Source: Photobacterium sp. TY1-4
GTDB taxonomy: Bacteria > Pseudomonadota > Gammaproteobacteria > Enterobacterales > Vibrionaceae
Length of the DNA: 64,000 nucleotides
Direction: 5' to 3'
Assembly (NCBI RefSeq): GCF_025398175.1
Contig: NZ_CP099734.1
Location: forward strand, 1,426,001-1,490,000
Within the stretch, counting starts at the first letter, position 1, and the number at the start of each line of letters is the position of its first letter. Shown here in pieces: positions 7,938 through 16,408 of this stretch. A program made the translations under genes and the position numbers. The notes beneath the pieces were generated by a model. It did not search any database and had not been told where the DNA came from. It was given only the letters and a program-made list of their open reading frames with translations.

Positions 7938-9005
7938 ATGATTTCGAAGAATAACCTGAGTCAAAGATTTCAGAGTGTGATGGATGAATTTTCGTCCAAA
8001 ATGTCTGAGAACAAGCTGGCGGCGAAAGAGAAAATCGGCGACTTCATTGAATCGGGGTTACCGCCGGTACAGAGCGAGATGGTGATTGCGACGCTCAATG
8101 GGGCGATTGGCGATTATCTGGCACAACGGAACAGTCGTTTCCTGCAGCCGATGTTGCTGCGGGATCAGCATCAGACCCTGGTGTTGGAGCCGGGACAACT
8201 GCAGCAGCAACTGACACGTTGTTCTGAGCGAATCGTCGTCTGTGTCCACGGCTGGTGCATGAATGATGTGCAGTGGAAACGCAAAGCGCATGATCATGGC
8301 GAAAGCCTCAGACGATATGGCTATACCCCGATCTACCTGCGTTACAACACGGGTCTGCATATCTCGGAAAATGGGGAAAATTTCGCGCGGATGCTGGACG
8401 CGCTGGTGATGGCCTGGCCATGTCCGGTGAAAGAGCTGGTGATCATCGGCCATAGTATGGGGGGACTTGTGACCCGCAGCGCCTGCTATTATGCCGAGCA
8501 GCACCAATTGCCGTGGCTTTCGGTGCTGAACACCTTTATTACCCTCGGCTCTCCCCACAACGGTGCGCCTTTGGCCAAGCTGGCGTGCTGGATCGATGAC
8601 CGAATCGCTGACAGCCCTTATCTTAAAATGCTGACCCGGTTGTCGGAGATCCGCAGTAGTGGCACCAAAGACTTAAGTCGGGGATATATTCGTCATACGG
8701 ACTGGCAACCGCAGGCAGAGTTGGCGTTGCCACCCGAGCGTCCTGCCTTACCGCAAGGGGTTGCTTGCTATGCGATTGCCTCATGTTTGGGGCAAAACCT
8801 GGACGATGAAAAAAATCTCCGCCTGGGAGACGGCCTGGTCCCGGTTTCGAGTGCCCTGGGCGCTGCCAGCGAAGGGCTGTTAGCCCTTAATTATCCGCAG
8901 CCCCATCAATGGGTGGTCGGCGGGATCAATCATATCGATTTGCTCACCCACCCGCAGGTCGCCCATCAGGTCCATCAGTGGGTTTTGTTTAATACCGCCG
9001 ATTAA
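7938..9005 (+). CDS. Alpha/beta hydrolase, lipase/esterase-like
   Basis: A cytoplasmic hydrolase of about 355 residues with no signal peptide. The nucleophile elbow GHSMGG places the catalytic Ser near residue 173; LGDGLVPVSSA offers the Asp and GGINHIDLL the His of a lipase-type triad. LGSPHNGAP is also common in lipases. The ATG at 7938 is used here; a TTG at 7917 preceded by AGGA could add 7 residues. It follows the GMC oxidoreductase by 261 bases in the same direction and ends at a strong hairpin. Its position at the end of the lipid island suggests hydrolysis of wax ester or triacylglycerol; the substrate is inferred. Confidence 0.82.
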   Translation: MISKNNLSQRFQSVMDEFSSKMSENKLAAKEKIGDFIESGLPPVQSEMVIATLNGAIGDYLAQRNSRFLQPMLLRDQHQTLVLEPGQLQQQLTRCSERIVVCVHGWCMNDVQWKRKAHDHGESLRRYGYTPIYLRYNTGLHISENGENFARMLDALVMAWPCPVKELVIIGHSMGGLVTRSACYYAEQHQLPWLSVLNTFITLGSPHNGAPLAKLACWIDDRIADSPYLKMLTRLSEIRSSGTKDLSRGYIRHTDWQPQAELALPPERPALPQGVACYAIASCLGQNLDDEKNLRLGDGLVPVSSALGAASEGLLALNYPQPHQWVVGGINHIDLLTHPQVAHQVHQWVLFNTAD

Positions 9006-9013
9006 TATCTATT

Positions 9014-9060
9014 GCGGGCCAAGCCTTCTGGTCCCTCAGCAGGCTTGGCCCGCATCTTAT
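9014..9060 (+). terminator. Terminator-like hairpin after the hydrolase gene
   Basis: GCGGGCCAAGCC (9014-9025) pairs perfectly over 12 bases with GGCTTGGCCCGC (9042-9053), followed by a T-rich but broken tract. The 16-base loop is long for an intrinsic terminator. Confidence 0.6.
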
Positions 9061-9071
9061 CTTTCAGTTTG

Positions 9072-9130
9072 TTGACAGTTTCGTGAACTCTATATATGGC
9101 TATTGTTATATATAGTAACTCATATATACT
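9072..9130 (+). promoter_or_regulatory. Promoter and candidate ArsR operators of the arsCR operon
   Basis: A consensus -35 hexamer TTGACA lies at 9072-9077. Downstream, overlapping the -10 region, is TATATATGGCT (9091-9101), followed by TATATATAG and CATATATACTGG. The 11-base motif recurs exactly in the promoter of the GAPDH-arsJ pair at 10750-10760. A repressor encoded by the first gene of this block is the obvious candidate to bind both. Confidence 0.55.
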
Positions 9131-9160
9131 GGCTCCAGCTGTTTATCGACTGAGTCCTTC

Positions 9161-9940
9161 ATGAAAAAGAAAATCTTATTTCTTTGTACCGGCAACTCTG
9201 CCCGCTCTCAACTGGCGGAAGCGCTGATGCGCCATATGGCGGGTGAGCACTACCAGGTTATGAGTGCCGGCATGAAGCCGGAAACGGTGGATCCGCGGGT
9301 TTATCAGGTGCTGTCTGAGGCCGGGATCGATGCTGAAAATCTCCATAGCGTGTCTGCACAGGCATTGCAGGATCAACATTTTGATGTGGTCATCACCTTG
9401 TGTGACAGAGCCAGTAACGAATGTGCGCTGTTTTCGGATTCCGATGCGTTGATCCATTGGGATTTTAAAGATCCAAAACCGCTCGAAGGGCTGGCGCCGT
9501 TCCGGGAAACGCTGGAAGGACTGCGGGCGCGACTTGCCTTGTTTCTGATGCTCAATGGGGAACCGCAGCAGGATGTGATAGGCCCGGTTGAGTTGTTTAA
9601 AATTATGAGTGATCCGCTCCGGCTTCGGATTTTGATGCTGATCGAAGACGAACAGGCCCTGTCGGTCAGCGACCTGACCAAGGTGCTGGAAGTGAGTCAG
9701 CCGAAGGTCTCACGGCATTTGGCACTGCTCCGTGACGGTGGCGTGTTGCAGGATCAGCGTGAAGGGTTGTGGATTTTCTACCGACTGGCCGAGAATTTGC
9801 CGACCTGGATCCGGCATACACTGGCGACGGTCAGAAACGGTAATCCGAGCATGATCAATGCCGAAAAGCTAAAACTCTCAGCGCTGGCCGATCGTAAAAA
9901 ACCAGGATACAGCCATAAAGATTCGACGCTGAATGCCTAG
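9161..9940 (+). CDS. Arsenate reductase fused to ArsR-type regulator (ArsC-ArsR)
   Basis: A 259-residue fusion. Residues 1-135 are a low-molecular-weight phosphatase-fold arsenate reductase with CTGNSARS (Cys9, Arg15) and two further cysteines at 81 and 88, matching the three-cysteine thioredoxin-linked type. Residues about 143-225 are an ArsR winged helix (ELFKIMSDPLRLRIL, SQPKVSRHLALLRDGG). The regulator half contains no cysteine at all; the usual arsenite-binding ELCVCDL segment reads ALSVSDL. It therefore cannot bind As(III) in the classical way. No strong Shine-Dalgarno is seen before the ATG. It leads a block with a phosphatase, GAPDH and ArsJ and probably represses both promoters. Confidence 0.9.
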   Translation: MKKKILFLCTGNSARSQLAEALMRHMAGEHYQVMSAGMKPETVDPRVYQVLSEAGIDAENLHSVSAQALQDQHFDVVITLCDRASNECALFSDSDALIHWDFKDPKPLEGLAPFRETLEGLRARLALFLMLNGEPQQDVIGPVELFKIMSDPLRLRILMLIEDEQALSVSDLTKVLEVSQPKVSRHLALLRDGGVLQDQREGLWIFYRLAENLPTWIRHTLATVRNGNPSMINAEKLKLSALADRKKPGYSHKDSTLNA

Positions 9941-9985
9941 CGTTCGGCTTTCATTTATACCTTTCTGATGTTAACAGGAAAAACC

Positions 9986-10480
9986 ATGTCGACTGTACAC
10001 CCGTACTGGACCCTCCCGCTGGCGGGGAGTGGCCAATTGATTTTGACGCCTTGTCCCGGCACCAAAGAAACGCCGTTGAAAGCGGCCTTGCAGCAACTGA
10101 AAGATGCGGGTGCCACAGCGGTGCTGACCGCACTTGAACCCGGCGATTTAGCCGATGATGGCCTGACGGCGCTGGCTCAGGCGTGTGAGTCGCTGGGGCT
10201 GAAATGGTTCCATCTGCCGATTGAAGATGACTGCGCCCCGGGCGATGCGTTTGATGCCAATTGGCCGCAAGCCAATCGTGAAGCGCAGGCCATGCTGGAT
10301 CAGGGCGAGTCATTGGCAATCCATTGTATGGGCGGCTCCGGTCGGACCGGGTTGATTGCGGCGCGGTTGATGCTGGCGCGTGGTGTGGCACTGGAGACGG
10401 CGATTACGCAAATTCAGGCGCTGCGCCCGGGGGCATTTACCCGTCAGGCTCACCTTGACTATATCCGGCAGTTTCAATAA
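9986..10480 (+). CDS. Cysteine-based tyrosine/dual-specificity phosphatase-like protein
   Basis: A 164-residue cytoplasmic protein with the CX5R phosphatase loop HCMGGSGRTG (Cys114, Arg120) and a candidate general acid Asp around residue 82 (PIEDDCAP). It resembles the CDKN3-like dual-specificity phosphatases. AGGAA 6 bases before the ATG at 9986 favours this start over an ATG six codons earlier. It follows the ArsC-ArsR gene by 45 bases, so the two are probably cotranscribed, ending at the terminator at 10554-10578. Its role in arsenate handling is unknown; action on an arsenylated or phosphorylated metabolite is speculation. Confidence 0.85.
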   Translation: MSTVHPYWTLPLAGSGQLILTPCPGTKETPLKAALQQLKDAGATAVLTALEPGDLADDGLTALAQACESLGLKWFHLPIEDDCAPGDAFDANWPQANREAQAMLDQGESLAIHCMGGSGRTGLIAARLMLARGVALETAITQIQALRPGAFTRQAHLDYIRQFQ

Positions 10481-10553
10481 ACCCGAAGTTCGGGCAGTCA
10501 GAAACACCGTATAACAGAACTCTTATAAAACAACGTGATGAGTTGGCAACGCG

Positions 10554-10578
10554 AACCCCGTTTCGACGGGGTTTTTTT
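10554..10578 (+). terminator. Intrinsic terminator after the phosphatase gene
   Basis: AACCCCG (10554-10560) pairs with CGGGGTT (10567-10573) over a TTTCGA loop and runs into seven T residues. It separates the arsCR-phosphatase transcript from GAPDH-arsJ. Confidence 0.88.
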
Positions 10579-10746
10579 GTTGCTGGTGATTACGGTTAAT
10601 TTATTTTCTGTCCCGGCTCTGACCGGGTTCATCATTTTGTCAGCCGATAACCATAGAATGCCCAGGATGAAAAAAAATGGGCTTTTATGAATTTTTTAAG
10701 AAAGGGCTAGCCAGACGTTCAGGATATGACTAGTATATTCGTTATT

Positions 10747-10760
10747 CCATATATATGGCT
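10747..10760 (+). promoter_or_regulatory. Candidate ArsR operator of GAPDH-arsJ
   Basis: CCATATATATGG (10747-10758) is a perfect 12-base palindrome. With the next two bases it contains TATATATGGCT, the same 11-mer found in the arsCR promoter. It lies 43 bases before the GAPDH start, within a 322-base gap that otherwise holds only the upstream terminator. Confidence 0.5.
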
Positions 10761-10802
10761 TTTCGGATATTTAATGGTGCGCTCGCACCGAGGAAATGAA
10801 GC

Positions 10803-11804
10803 ATGGCGATTAAAGTAGGTATTAATGGGTTTGGCCGTATTGGTCGTTTGGCACTGCGCGCTGCCTTTGACTGGGCGGATATTGAATTTGTACAAATTAA
10901 CGATGTCGCCGGGAATGCACAGACTTTAGGTCACCTGCTGGAGTTTGATTCTGTTCAGGGCCGCTGGCATCACGGAGTCGTCGCAGAAGACAATGCCATT
11001 GTGATTGGCGAGCATCGGATTCGCTGTACTCAGGAGCGCGATATTGATGCAGTTGACTGGTCAGGGTGTGACGTGGTGCTGGAAGCAACCGGGGTACATC
11101 GTAAAACTGAGCTGCTGCAAAAATATCTGGATCAGGGCGTCAAACGTGTGGTGGTCTCTGCGCCGGTGAAGGAAGAAGGCGTGTTGAACGTTGTGGTGGG
11201 CGTGAACGATCATCTGTTTGATGCTGAAAAACATCGTATTGTGACGGCGGCATCCTGCACCACCAACTGTATTGCTCCGGTGGTGAAAGTGATCCATGAA
11301 AAACTGGGGATTGAGCAATCGTCATTTACTACCATTCACGATTTGACCAACACTCAAACCATTCTGGACGCGCCGCATAAAGATCTGCGTCGTGCCCGTG
11401 CCTGTGGCATGAGCCTGATCCCGACCACCACGGGTTCGGCAACGGCCATTGTCGAAATTTTCCCGGAGCTGAAGGGCAAAATTAACGGCCACGCAGTTCG
11501 TGTGCCGCTGGCGAACGCATCCCTGACCGACATTATTTTTGACGTCAGCCGCGATACCACGGCCGAAGAAGTCAATGCACTACTGAAAGAAGCGGCGGAA
11601 GGTGAACTGGCCGGTGTTCTGGGCTTTGAAGAGCGCCCGTTGGTTTCTATTGATTACAAAGGCGATCAGCGCTCGACGGTGGTTGATGCGCTCTCGACCA
11701 TGGTGGTGAACGATCGCATGGTCAAAGTGTACGCCTGGTACGATAACGAGATGGGTTATGCAACCCGCACGTCCGAGCTGATCCGTAAAGTCGGCCTGGC
11801 ATAA
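10803..11804 (+). CDS. ArsJ-associated glyceraldehyde-3-phosphate dehydrogenase
   Basis: A full-length 333-residue GAPDH with the Rossmann motif [10 protein letters not shown] at residues 6-15 and the active site ASCTTNC (Cys152). The ATG is preceded by GAGGAA. In characterised arsJ systems the partner GAPDH uses arsenate in place of phosphate to form 1-arseno-3-phosphoglycerate, which ArsJ exports. The gene lies 127 bases before arsJ in the same direction, with a hairpin in the spacer at 11842-11888. The position next to arsJ and the ArsC-ArsR gene, not the sequence alone, assigns it to resistance rather than glycolysis. Confidence 0.92.
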   Translation: MAIKVGINGFGRIGRLALRAAFDWADIEFVQINDVAGNAQTLGHLLEFDSVQGRWHHGVVAEDNAIVIGEHRIRCTQERDIDAVDWSGCDVVLEATGVHRKTELLQKYLDQGVKRVVVSAPVKEEGVLNVVVGVNDHLFDAEKHRIVTAASCTTNCIAPVVKVIHEKLGIEQSSFTTIHDLTNTQTILDAPHKDLRRARACGMSLIPTTTGSATAIVEIFPELKGKINGHAVRVPLANASLTDIIFDVSRDTTAEEVNALLKEAAEGELAGVLGFEERPLVSIDYKGDQRSTVVDALSTMVVNDRMVKVYAWYDNEMGYATRTSELIRKVGLA

Positions 11805-11841
11805 AACCGGACTGAGCGACACCGCTGTAAGGGCAGTATTG

Positions 11842-11888
11842 AGCAGGCCACAGGACACGGGAAACCCCGCTGCTGTTGGCCTGCTTTT
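11842..11888 (+). terminator. Hairpin with T tract in the GAPDH-arsJ spacer (possible attenuator)
   Basis: AGCAGGCCA (11842-11850) pairs perfectly with TGGCCTGCT (11877-11885) and is followed by TTTTCC. It lies between two cotranscribed-looking genes and could reduce read-through into arsJ or stabilise the GAPDH mRNA end. Confidence 0.45.
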
Positions 11889-11931
11889 CCGCCGTAGTGC
11901 GAGTGCTGCGCAACTGACAAGAGAATTTTGC

Positions 11932-13164
11932 ATGTTTGCTGCTTTTTCTAACTTATCGAAAGACGTGCGCCAATATATGTTGGTGACCTTTAACTACTGG
12001 AATTTTACGGTCACCGATGGGGCGCTGCGCATGCTGGTGGTGCTGCATTTTCACCAGCTGGGCTACACGCCACTGGAAATTGCATCGCTGTTTTTGTTTT
12101 ATGAGTTTTTCGGTGTCGTCACGAATTTGGTGGGCGGCTGGCTGGGCGCCAAACTGGGCCTGAACCGAACCATGAATGTCGGGCTCGGTATGCAGGTGCT
12201 TGCCTTGGCGATGCTGGCCGTGCCATCGGCCTATTTGACTGTGCCTTGGGTGATGCTGGCACAGGCATTATCGGGCATTGCCAAAGATTTAAATAAGATG
12301 AGCGCCAAGAGTGCCATCAAAACTTTGGTGCCGGACGAGCGTCAGGGCGCCTTGTACAAATGGATCGCGATTCTGACCGGCTCGAAAAATGCGCTCAAAG
12401 GTGCGGGCTTTTTTCTCGGTGGCTTACTGCTGACCACCATTGGGTTTAAAGGTGCGGTGCTGGCGATGGCCGGTGTCCTGCTGGGCGTGCTGTGCCTGAG
12501 TTTGTCGGCTTTGGATAAGGAGATGGGCAAAGCCAAGCAGAAGGTGAAGTTTAGCCATATCTTCTCGAAAAGCAGCAGCGTGAATATTCTTTCGGCCGCC
12601 CGGATGTTTCTGTTCGGCGCGCGGGATGTTTGGTTTGTCGTTGCGCTGCCGATTTACCTGGGGCAGGTGTTTGGCTGGGAGCATAGTGCCGTCGGCGGCT
12701 TTCTTGCCTTATGGGTGATCGGATACGGCTTTGTTCAGGGTATCGCCCCGCGCATTACCGGGAAAAGCAAAGGCGTGGTGCCCGATGGCAAAGCTGCCAT
12801 GGGCTGGGCCGGGCTGCTGGCGCTGATCACCGCCGCGGTTGCTTTCGGGGTCCAGTCCGGCTGGCAGCCGGGGTTGACGATTGTCGGTGGCTTGTTGGTG
12901 TTCGGGGCCGTTTTTGCCGTCAATTCATCCCTGCATTCCTATCTGATCGTCAGCTATGCCAAAGATGACGGCGTCTCTCTGGATGTTGGGTTCTACTATA
13001 TGGCCAATGCGATGGGTCGCTTGATTGGAACCGTCCTTTCCGGTTGGCTGTATCAGGTCGCGGGACTGGCGACGTGTCTGTGGGTTTCATTTGCCTTTCT
13101 GGCCGTGACCACGCTGATTTCCCTCTGGCTACCGGCACACCCGAAAACACAAGTGGTAAACTAA
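11932..13164 (+). CDS. arsJ: ArsJ, organoarsenical (1-arseno-3-phosphoglycerate) efflux permease
   Basis: A 410-residue major-facilitator-type membrane protein with about 11-12 hydrophobic segments. The opening (SKDVRQYMLVTFNYWNFTV) and the segment LSGIAKDLNKMSAKSAIK are characteristic of ArsJ. It exports the unstable 1-arseno-3-phosphoglycerate made by the upstream GAPDH, removing arsenate without reduction. The start at ATG 11932 gives the normal length and has AGAGAA upstream. It is the last gene of the block and is followed by a strong terminator. Confidence 0.93.
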   Translation: MFAAFSNLSKDVRQYMLVTFNYWNFTVTDGALRMLVVLHFHQLGYTPLEIASLFLFYEFFGVVTNLVGGWLGAKLGLNRTMNVGLGMQVLALAMLAVPSAYLTVPWVMLAQALSGIAKDLNKMSAKSAIKTLVPDERQGALYKWIAILTGSKNALKGAGFFLGGLLLTTIGFKGAVLAMAGVLLGVLCLSLSALDKEMGKAKQKVKFSHIFSKSSSVNILSAARMFLFGARDVWFVVALPIYLGQVFGWEHSAVGGFLALWVIGYGFVQGIAPRITGKSKGVVPDGKAAMGWAGLLALITAAVAFGVQSGWQPGLTIVGGLLVFGAVFAVNSSLHSYLIVSYAKDDGVSLDVGFYYMANAMGRLIGTVLSGWLYQVAGLATCLWVSFAFLAVTTLISLWLPAHPKTQVVN

Positions 13165-13167
13165 CCA

Positions 13168-13203
13168 GAGACAGCAGCCAGATTGGCTGCTGTCTCCTTT
13201 TCT
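13168..13203 (+). terminator. Intrinsic terminator of arsJ
   Basis: GAGACAGCAGCCA (13168-13180) pairs with TGGCTGCTGTCTC (13184-13196) with no mismatch and is followed by CTTTTCT. Confidence 0.88.
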
Positions 13204-13432
13204 GTCGTTATTCTATGCTTTGAAAGCATGAATCTCCTTGTAGCAACAGGGAGATGGCAAAATTTCGGGATATAGTGATACATATCAATATTTTGAAACT
13301 TTGATCTTCCTCCCATTCGACGCTCACTTTAATAAACCAGGTTCATCATGTAGAGTCTCACTCCGTTTTGCCTTTGATAACCCACAGACATGACCGGGTT
13401 ACTGACCAAGTCTGACTATTGCTAAGCGAGTG

Positions 13433-16357
13433 ATGAATACCACGATTGAAAATGCGCTCAAGCGCTTACATGGAAATCAACTGTTTGATGAAGCCACGCA
13501 TCTGCTGTATGAGTTCTTATCGCCGAAGCACTGTTTTATTGGCTGTTTTGATGAGACAAGGCACTATGCTAGCACCTTGTCCTACCGGATCCAGGGTGAG
13601 TTGAGTGATCCGTTCACCTATCCACTGACGGGGACACCATGTCAGTTGGTACAGCATGGCAGTCAGGCTTGCAGTTATCCGGCGAACATCAAGGCGCTGT
13701 TTCCGAACGATATTGCGCTCCAGGCCATGGATGTCGAGGGTTACCTCGGGATCCCCGTTTTTACCGACAGCGACGAAGCCGTTGGCATCATTGTCTGCTT
13801 GTTTGATCGGCCGTACCAACACACGGAGGCCGCGCAACGGTGGTGCCAGGATTTGAGCTATCTGCTCGGAATTGAACTGAAATACACCCAGCTGTTGTCC
13901 AAACAGGAAAAATTGTTGTGGGAGCTCGAAGAGGGCCAACGAGTGGCGAAGGTCGGCAGTTGGTTCTGGGATCTGACCGCAGACACCATTTCCTGGAGCC
14001 GGGAAATCTACCGGATATACGGGATTGAAGATACCGGCCTTACGCCTTCGATTGATTTGCTCTCTGAATTCATTCATCCCGAAGATCGGGATTGGGTCTT
14101 AAACTCATTGCATGAGTCGATTGAATCCGATTCGGTCAGCTATAACCTGGTCCACCGCGCGCAACTGGCCGATGGATCGATCAAATATTTGCGCAAGCGC
14201 GCAGATGTGATCCGGGATAAACGGGGCAAGCCGCTGCTGATGCGGGGGACGGTACATGATGTCACCGATGTATACCAGATTTCGGCGAAGCTGACCAAAA
14301 CATCTCACAAACTCAATACCACCTTTAACTCGGTTGAAGAGGGGATTTGGGAATATGATCTGCTCAGCGAGGAGTTTTTTACCTCGCCGAAGTTCTGGAA
14401 TATCCTCGGTCGGGAAAAACCGCAAGACGGCAGTGATTTTGCGGAGTGGATTGAATGCATTCATCCGGAAGATCGCGCGGAAGGGTTGAGCTTTTTCCAG
14501 CGCTTTATTCAGCAGAATTTTACCAGCGTGTTCCAGTTTGAGTTTCGACTCAGTGAAAAACGTTTTCCGGAGCTGATCGAGGGCAACGAGCGCTGGCTGA
14601 AGCTCAAAGGGAGTGTCATTGCCAAGAATGACCAAGGTGAGCCGACCCGCATTGCCGGGATTCAGCGCGATATCACCAACACGGTGGAAGCGCGGCGCCA
14701 GTTGAATCGCGCTCAGGTGGTGTTTGACAATACCTCCGAATGCATCTTGATCACGGATCGCCATAACAAGATTATCTCGGTGAACCGGGCGTTTGAACAA
14801 ACAACGGGCTACCGGGAAAAAGAGCTGCTGGGCCAGACTCCGAGTGTGCTTTCCTCGGGCCTGCATGAGAAAGAGTACTATCAGGATCTCTGGTACAGCC
14901 TGACCACGATGGGACACTGGAAAGGTGAGGTCTGGAACAAGCGCAAGAACGGTGAGATCTACCCGGAAGAGATGTCGATCAATGTGATCCGGGACAGCAA
15001 TGATGAGGTTATTAATTATGTTGCCGTGTTCCGCGACATCAGTCATTGGAAGAAAGCGGAAGAGCAGCTGACCTTCTTCGCCTATTGCGATCCGCTGACT
15101 GGGTTAGTCAACCGCCGGAGCTTTGTGCACCGGGTCGAGAAAAAGATTAATTCGGTGAGCAAGAAAAGCCAGGTCTTTTCGCTGTTGTTCATCGATATGG
15201 ATGATTTTAAATCGATTAACGATCTGTACGGCCATGATTTCGGGGACCGGGTGCTGACCCATATTGCCGAGCGCCTCAAGCAGCAGTTTACTGAGAACGA
15301 TAATATTTGCCGCTATGGCGGTGATGAGTTTTGTGTGTTACTGCCCGACAGCGGGGCGAACGAAGCGAAAGAAATGGCCCATGCCGTGGTGGCGACAATT
15401 TCCAAGCCGCTGCTGATTGACGGTATCACCATCAATACGACGGTGAGTATCGGCGTTTCTACCTATCCCGATAGCGGCATGACGCATCATGCGTTGCTCA
15501 AGAATGCCGACTATGCCATGTACAACATGAAAGGGCGGGGGCGGAATGGCGTTTGCGAGTATGACGGCGATCTGCAGTCTGAGTATTTGCAGAAACTCCG
15601 GCTGCGGGATCGGTTGAAAAATGCCATCGCCGATGAAGCGCTGACGGTCTACTATCAGCCGATTGTGGATGCTCAGAGCGGCGATATTTCAAAGTTCGAA
15701 GCTCTGGTCCGTTGGTTTGACGATGTGGAAGGTTTTGTCTCCCCGGCGGTGTTTATCCCGCTGGCGGAAAAATACGGCTTGATTAAACAGCTGGGCTCAT
15801 TTGTGCTGCACAAGGCCTGCCGCGATTTGAAAACGCTCCATGATGCCGGATTTGACTCGGTGAGCTTCTCAGTCAATCGCTCGGTGAAAGAGTTTATCAA
15901 TAACGCGGAAGAAGAGCAGGTGTGGGAAGTGATCCAGCACTATGGCCTGCCGGATAACGCGATCATTATTGAAATTACTGAATCGATTGCGTCCAAAGAG
16001 AGCAGTGATATCCAGTGCCTGCTGAATCATTTCAAGCAGCGGGATATCAAAGTAGCGATGGATGATTTCGGTACCGGGTACTCGTCGCTTAGTGCGGTGG
16101 TTGAGCTCCGGCCGGATATTATCAAAATCGACCGTGAGTTTATCAAAGACATTGAGCAAAGCCCTGATAGCCAAACCCTCGTGTCGCTGATCATCGACCT
16201 CAGCAAAAAGCTCGGGATCCAGGTGGTGGCCGAAGGCGTTGAAACTCAGGAGCAACTGGCATTGTTACAGGACATGAGCTGTCAGTATGTTCAGGGATTC
16301 TATTTTAGTCAGGCGGTGCCGTTTGAACGCTGCTTCACATTGCTGCAACAGCAATGA
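13433..16357 (+). CDS. GAF-PAS-PAS-PAS-GGDEF-EAL cyclic-di-GMP signalling protein
   Basis: A 974-residue soluble sensor. In order: an N-terminal GAF-like region (about 10-150), three PAS units (about 170-285, 300-425 and 430-550, the last with SECILITDRHNKIISVN), a GGDEF domain with an intact GGDEF at about 629-633, and an EAL domain with EAL at about 756-758, plus DDFGTGYSS and VVAEGVET. Both catalytic signatures look intact, so it could make and degrade c-di-GMP. There is no transmembrane segment, so the signal is probably intracellular. The ATG at 13433 is preceded only by a weak AGCGAG, and a GTG lies one codon upstream. It is followed after 51 bases by a small conserved gene. In the same window c-di-GMP has a visible target, the tfoY riboswitch. 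Confidence 0.92.
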   Translation: MNTTIENALKRLHGNQLFDEATHLLYEFLSPKHCFIGCFDETRHYASTLSYRIQGELSDPFTYPLTGTPCQLVQHGSQACSYPANIKALFPNDIALQAMDVEGYLGIPVFTDSDEAVGIIVCLFDRPYQHTEAAQRWCQDLSYLLGIELKYTQLLSKQEKLLWELEEGQRVAKVGSWFWDLTADTISWSREIYRIYGIEDTGLTPSIDLLSEFIHPEDRDWVLNSLHESIESDSVSYNLVHRAQLADGSIKYLRKRADVIRDKRGKPLLMRGTVHDVTDVYQISAKLTKTSHKLNTTFNSVEEGIWEYDLLSEEFFTSPKFWNILGREKPQDGSDFAEWIECIHPEDRAEGLSFFQRFIQQNFTSVFQFEFRLSEKRFPELIEGNERWLKLKGSVIAKNDQGEPTRIAGIQRDITNTVEARRQLNRAQVVFDNTSECILITDRHNKIISVNRAFEQTTGYREKELLGQTPSVLSSGLHEKEYYQDLWYSLTTMGHWKGEVWNKRKNGEIYPEEMSINVIRDSNDEVINYVAVFRDISHWKKAEEQLTFFAYCDPLTGLVNRRSFVHRVEKKINSVSKKSQVFSLLFIDMDDFKSINDLYGHDFGDRVLTHIAERLKQQFTENDNICRYGGDEFCVLLPDSGANEAKEMAHAVVATISKPLLIDGITINTTVSIGVSTYPDSGMTHHALLKNADYAMYNMKGRGRNGVCEYDGDLQSEYLQKLRLRDRLKNAIADEALTVYYQPIVDAQSGDISKFEALVRWFDDVEGFVSPAVFIPLAEKYGLIKQLGSFVLHKACRDLKTLHDAGFDSVSFSVNRSVKEFINNAEEEQVWEVIQHYGLPDNAIIIEITESIASKESSDIQCLLNHFKQRDIKVAMDDFGTGYSSLSAVVELRPDIIKIDREFIKDIEQSPDSQTLVSLIIDLSKKLGIQVVAEGVETQEQLALLQDMSCQYVQGFYFSQAVPFERCFTLLQQQ

Positions 16358-16408
16358 GGCAGAGATTTTGTTACACTGCGTCAGCGAAACTGATGAGCAG
16401 GTTAAATT

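Noticed and set aside
14105-15046. Open frame of 313 codons opposite the GGDEF/EAL gene
   Set aside because: Antisense shadow of PAS-coding sequence; composition is not protein-like.
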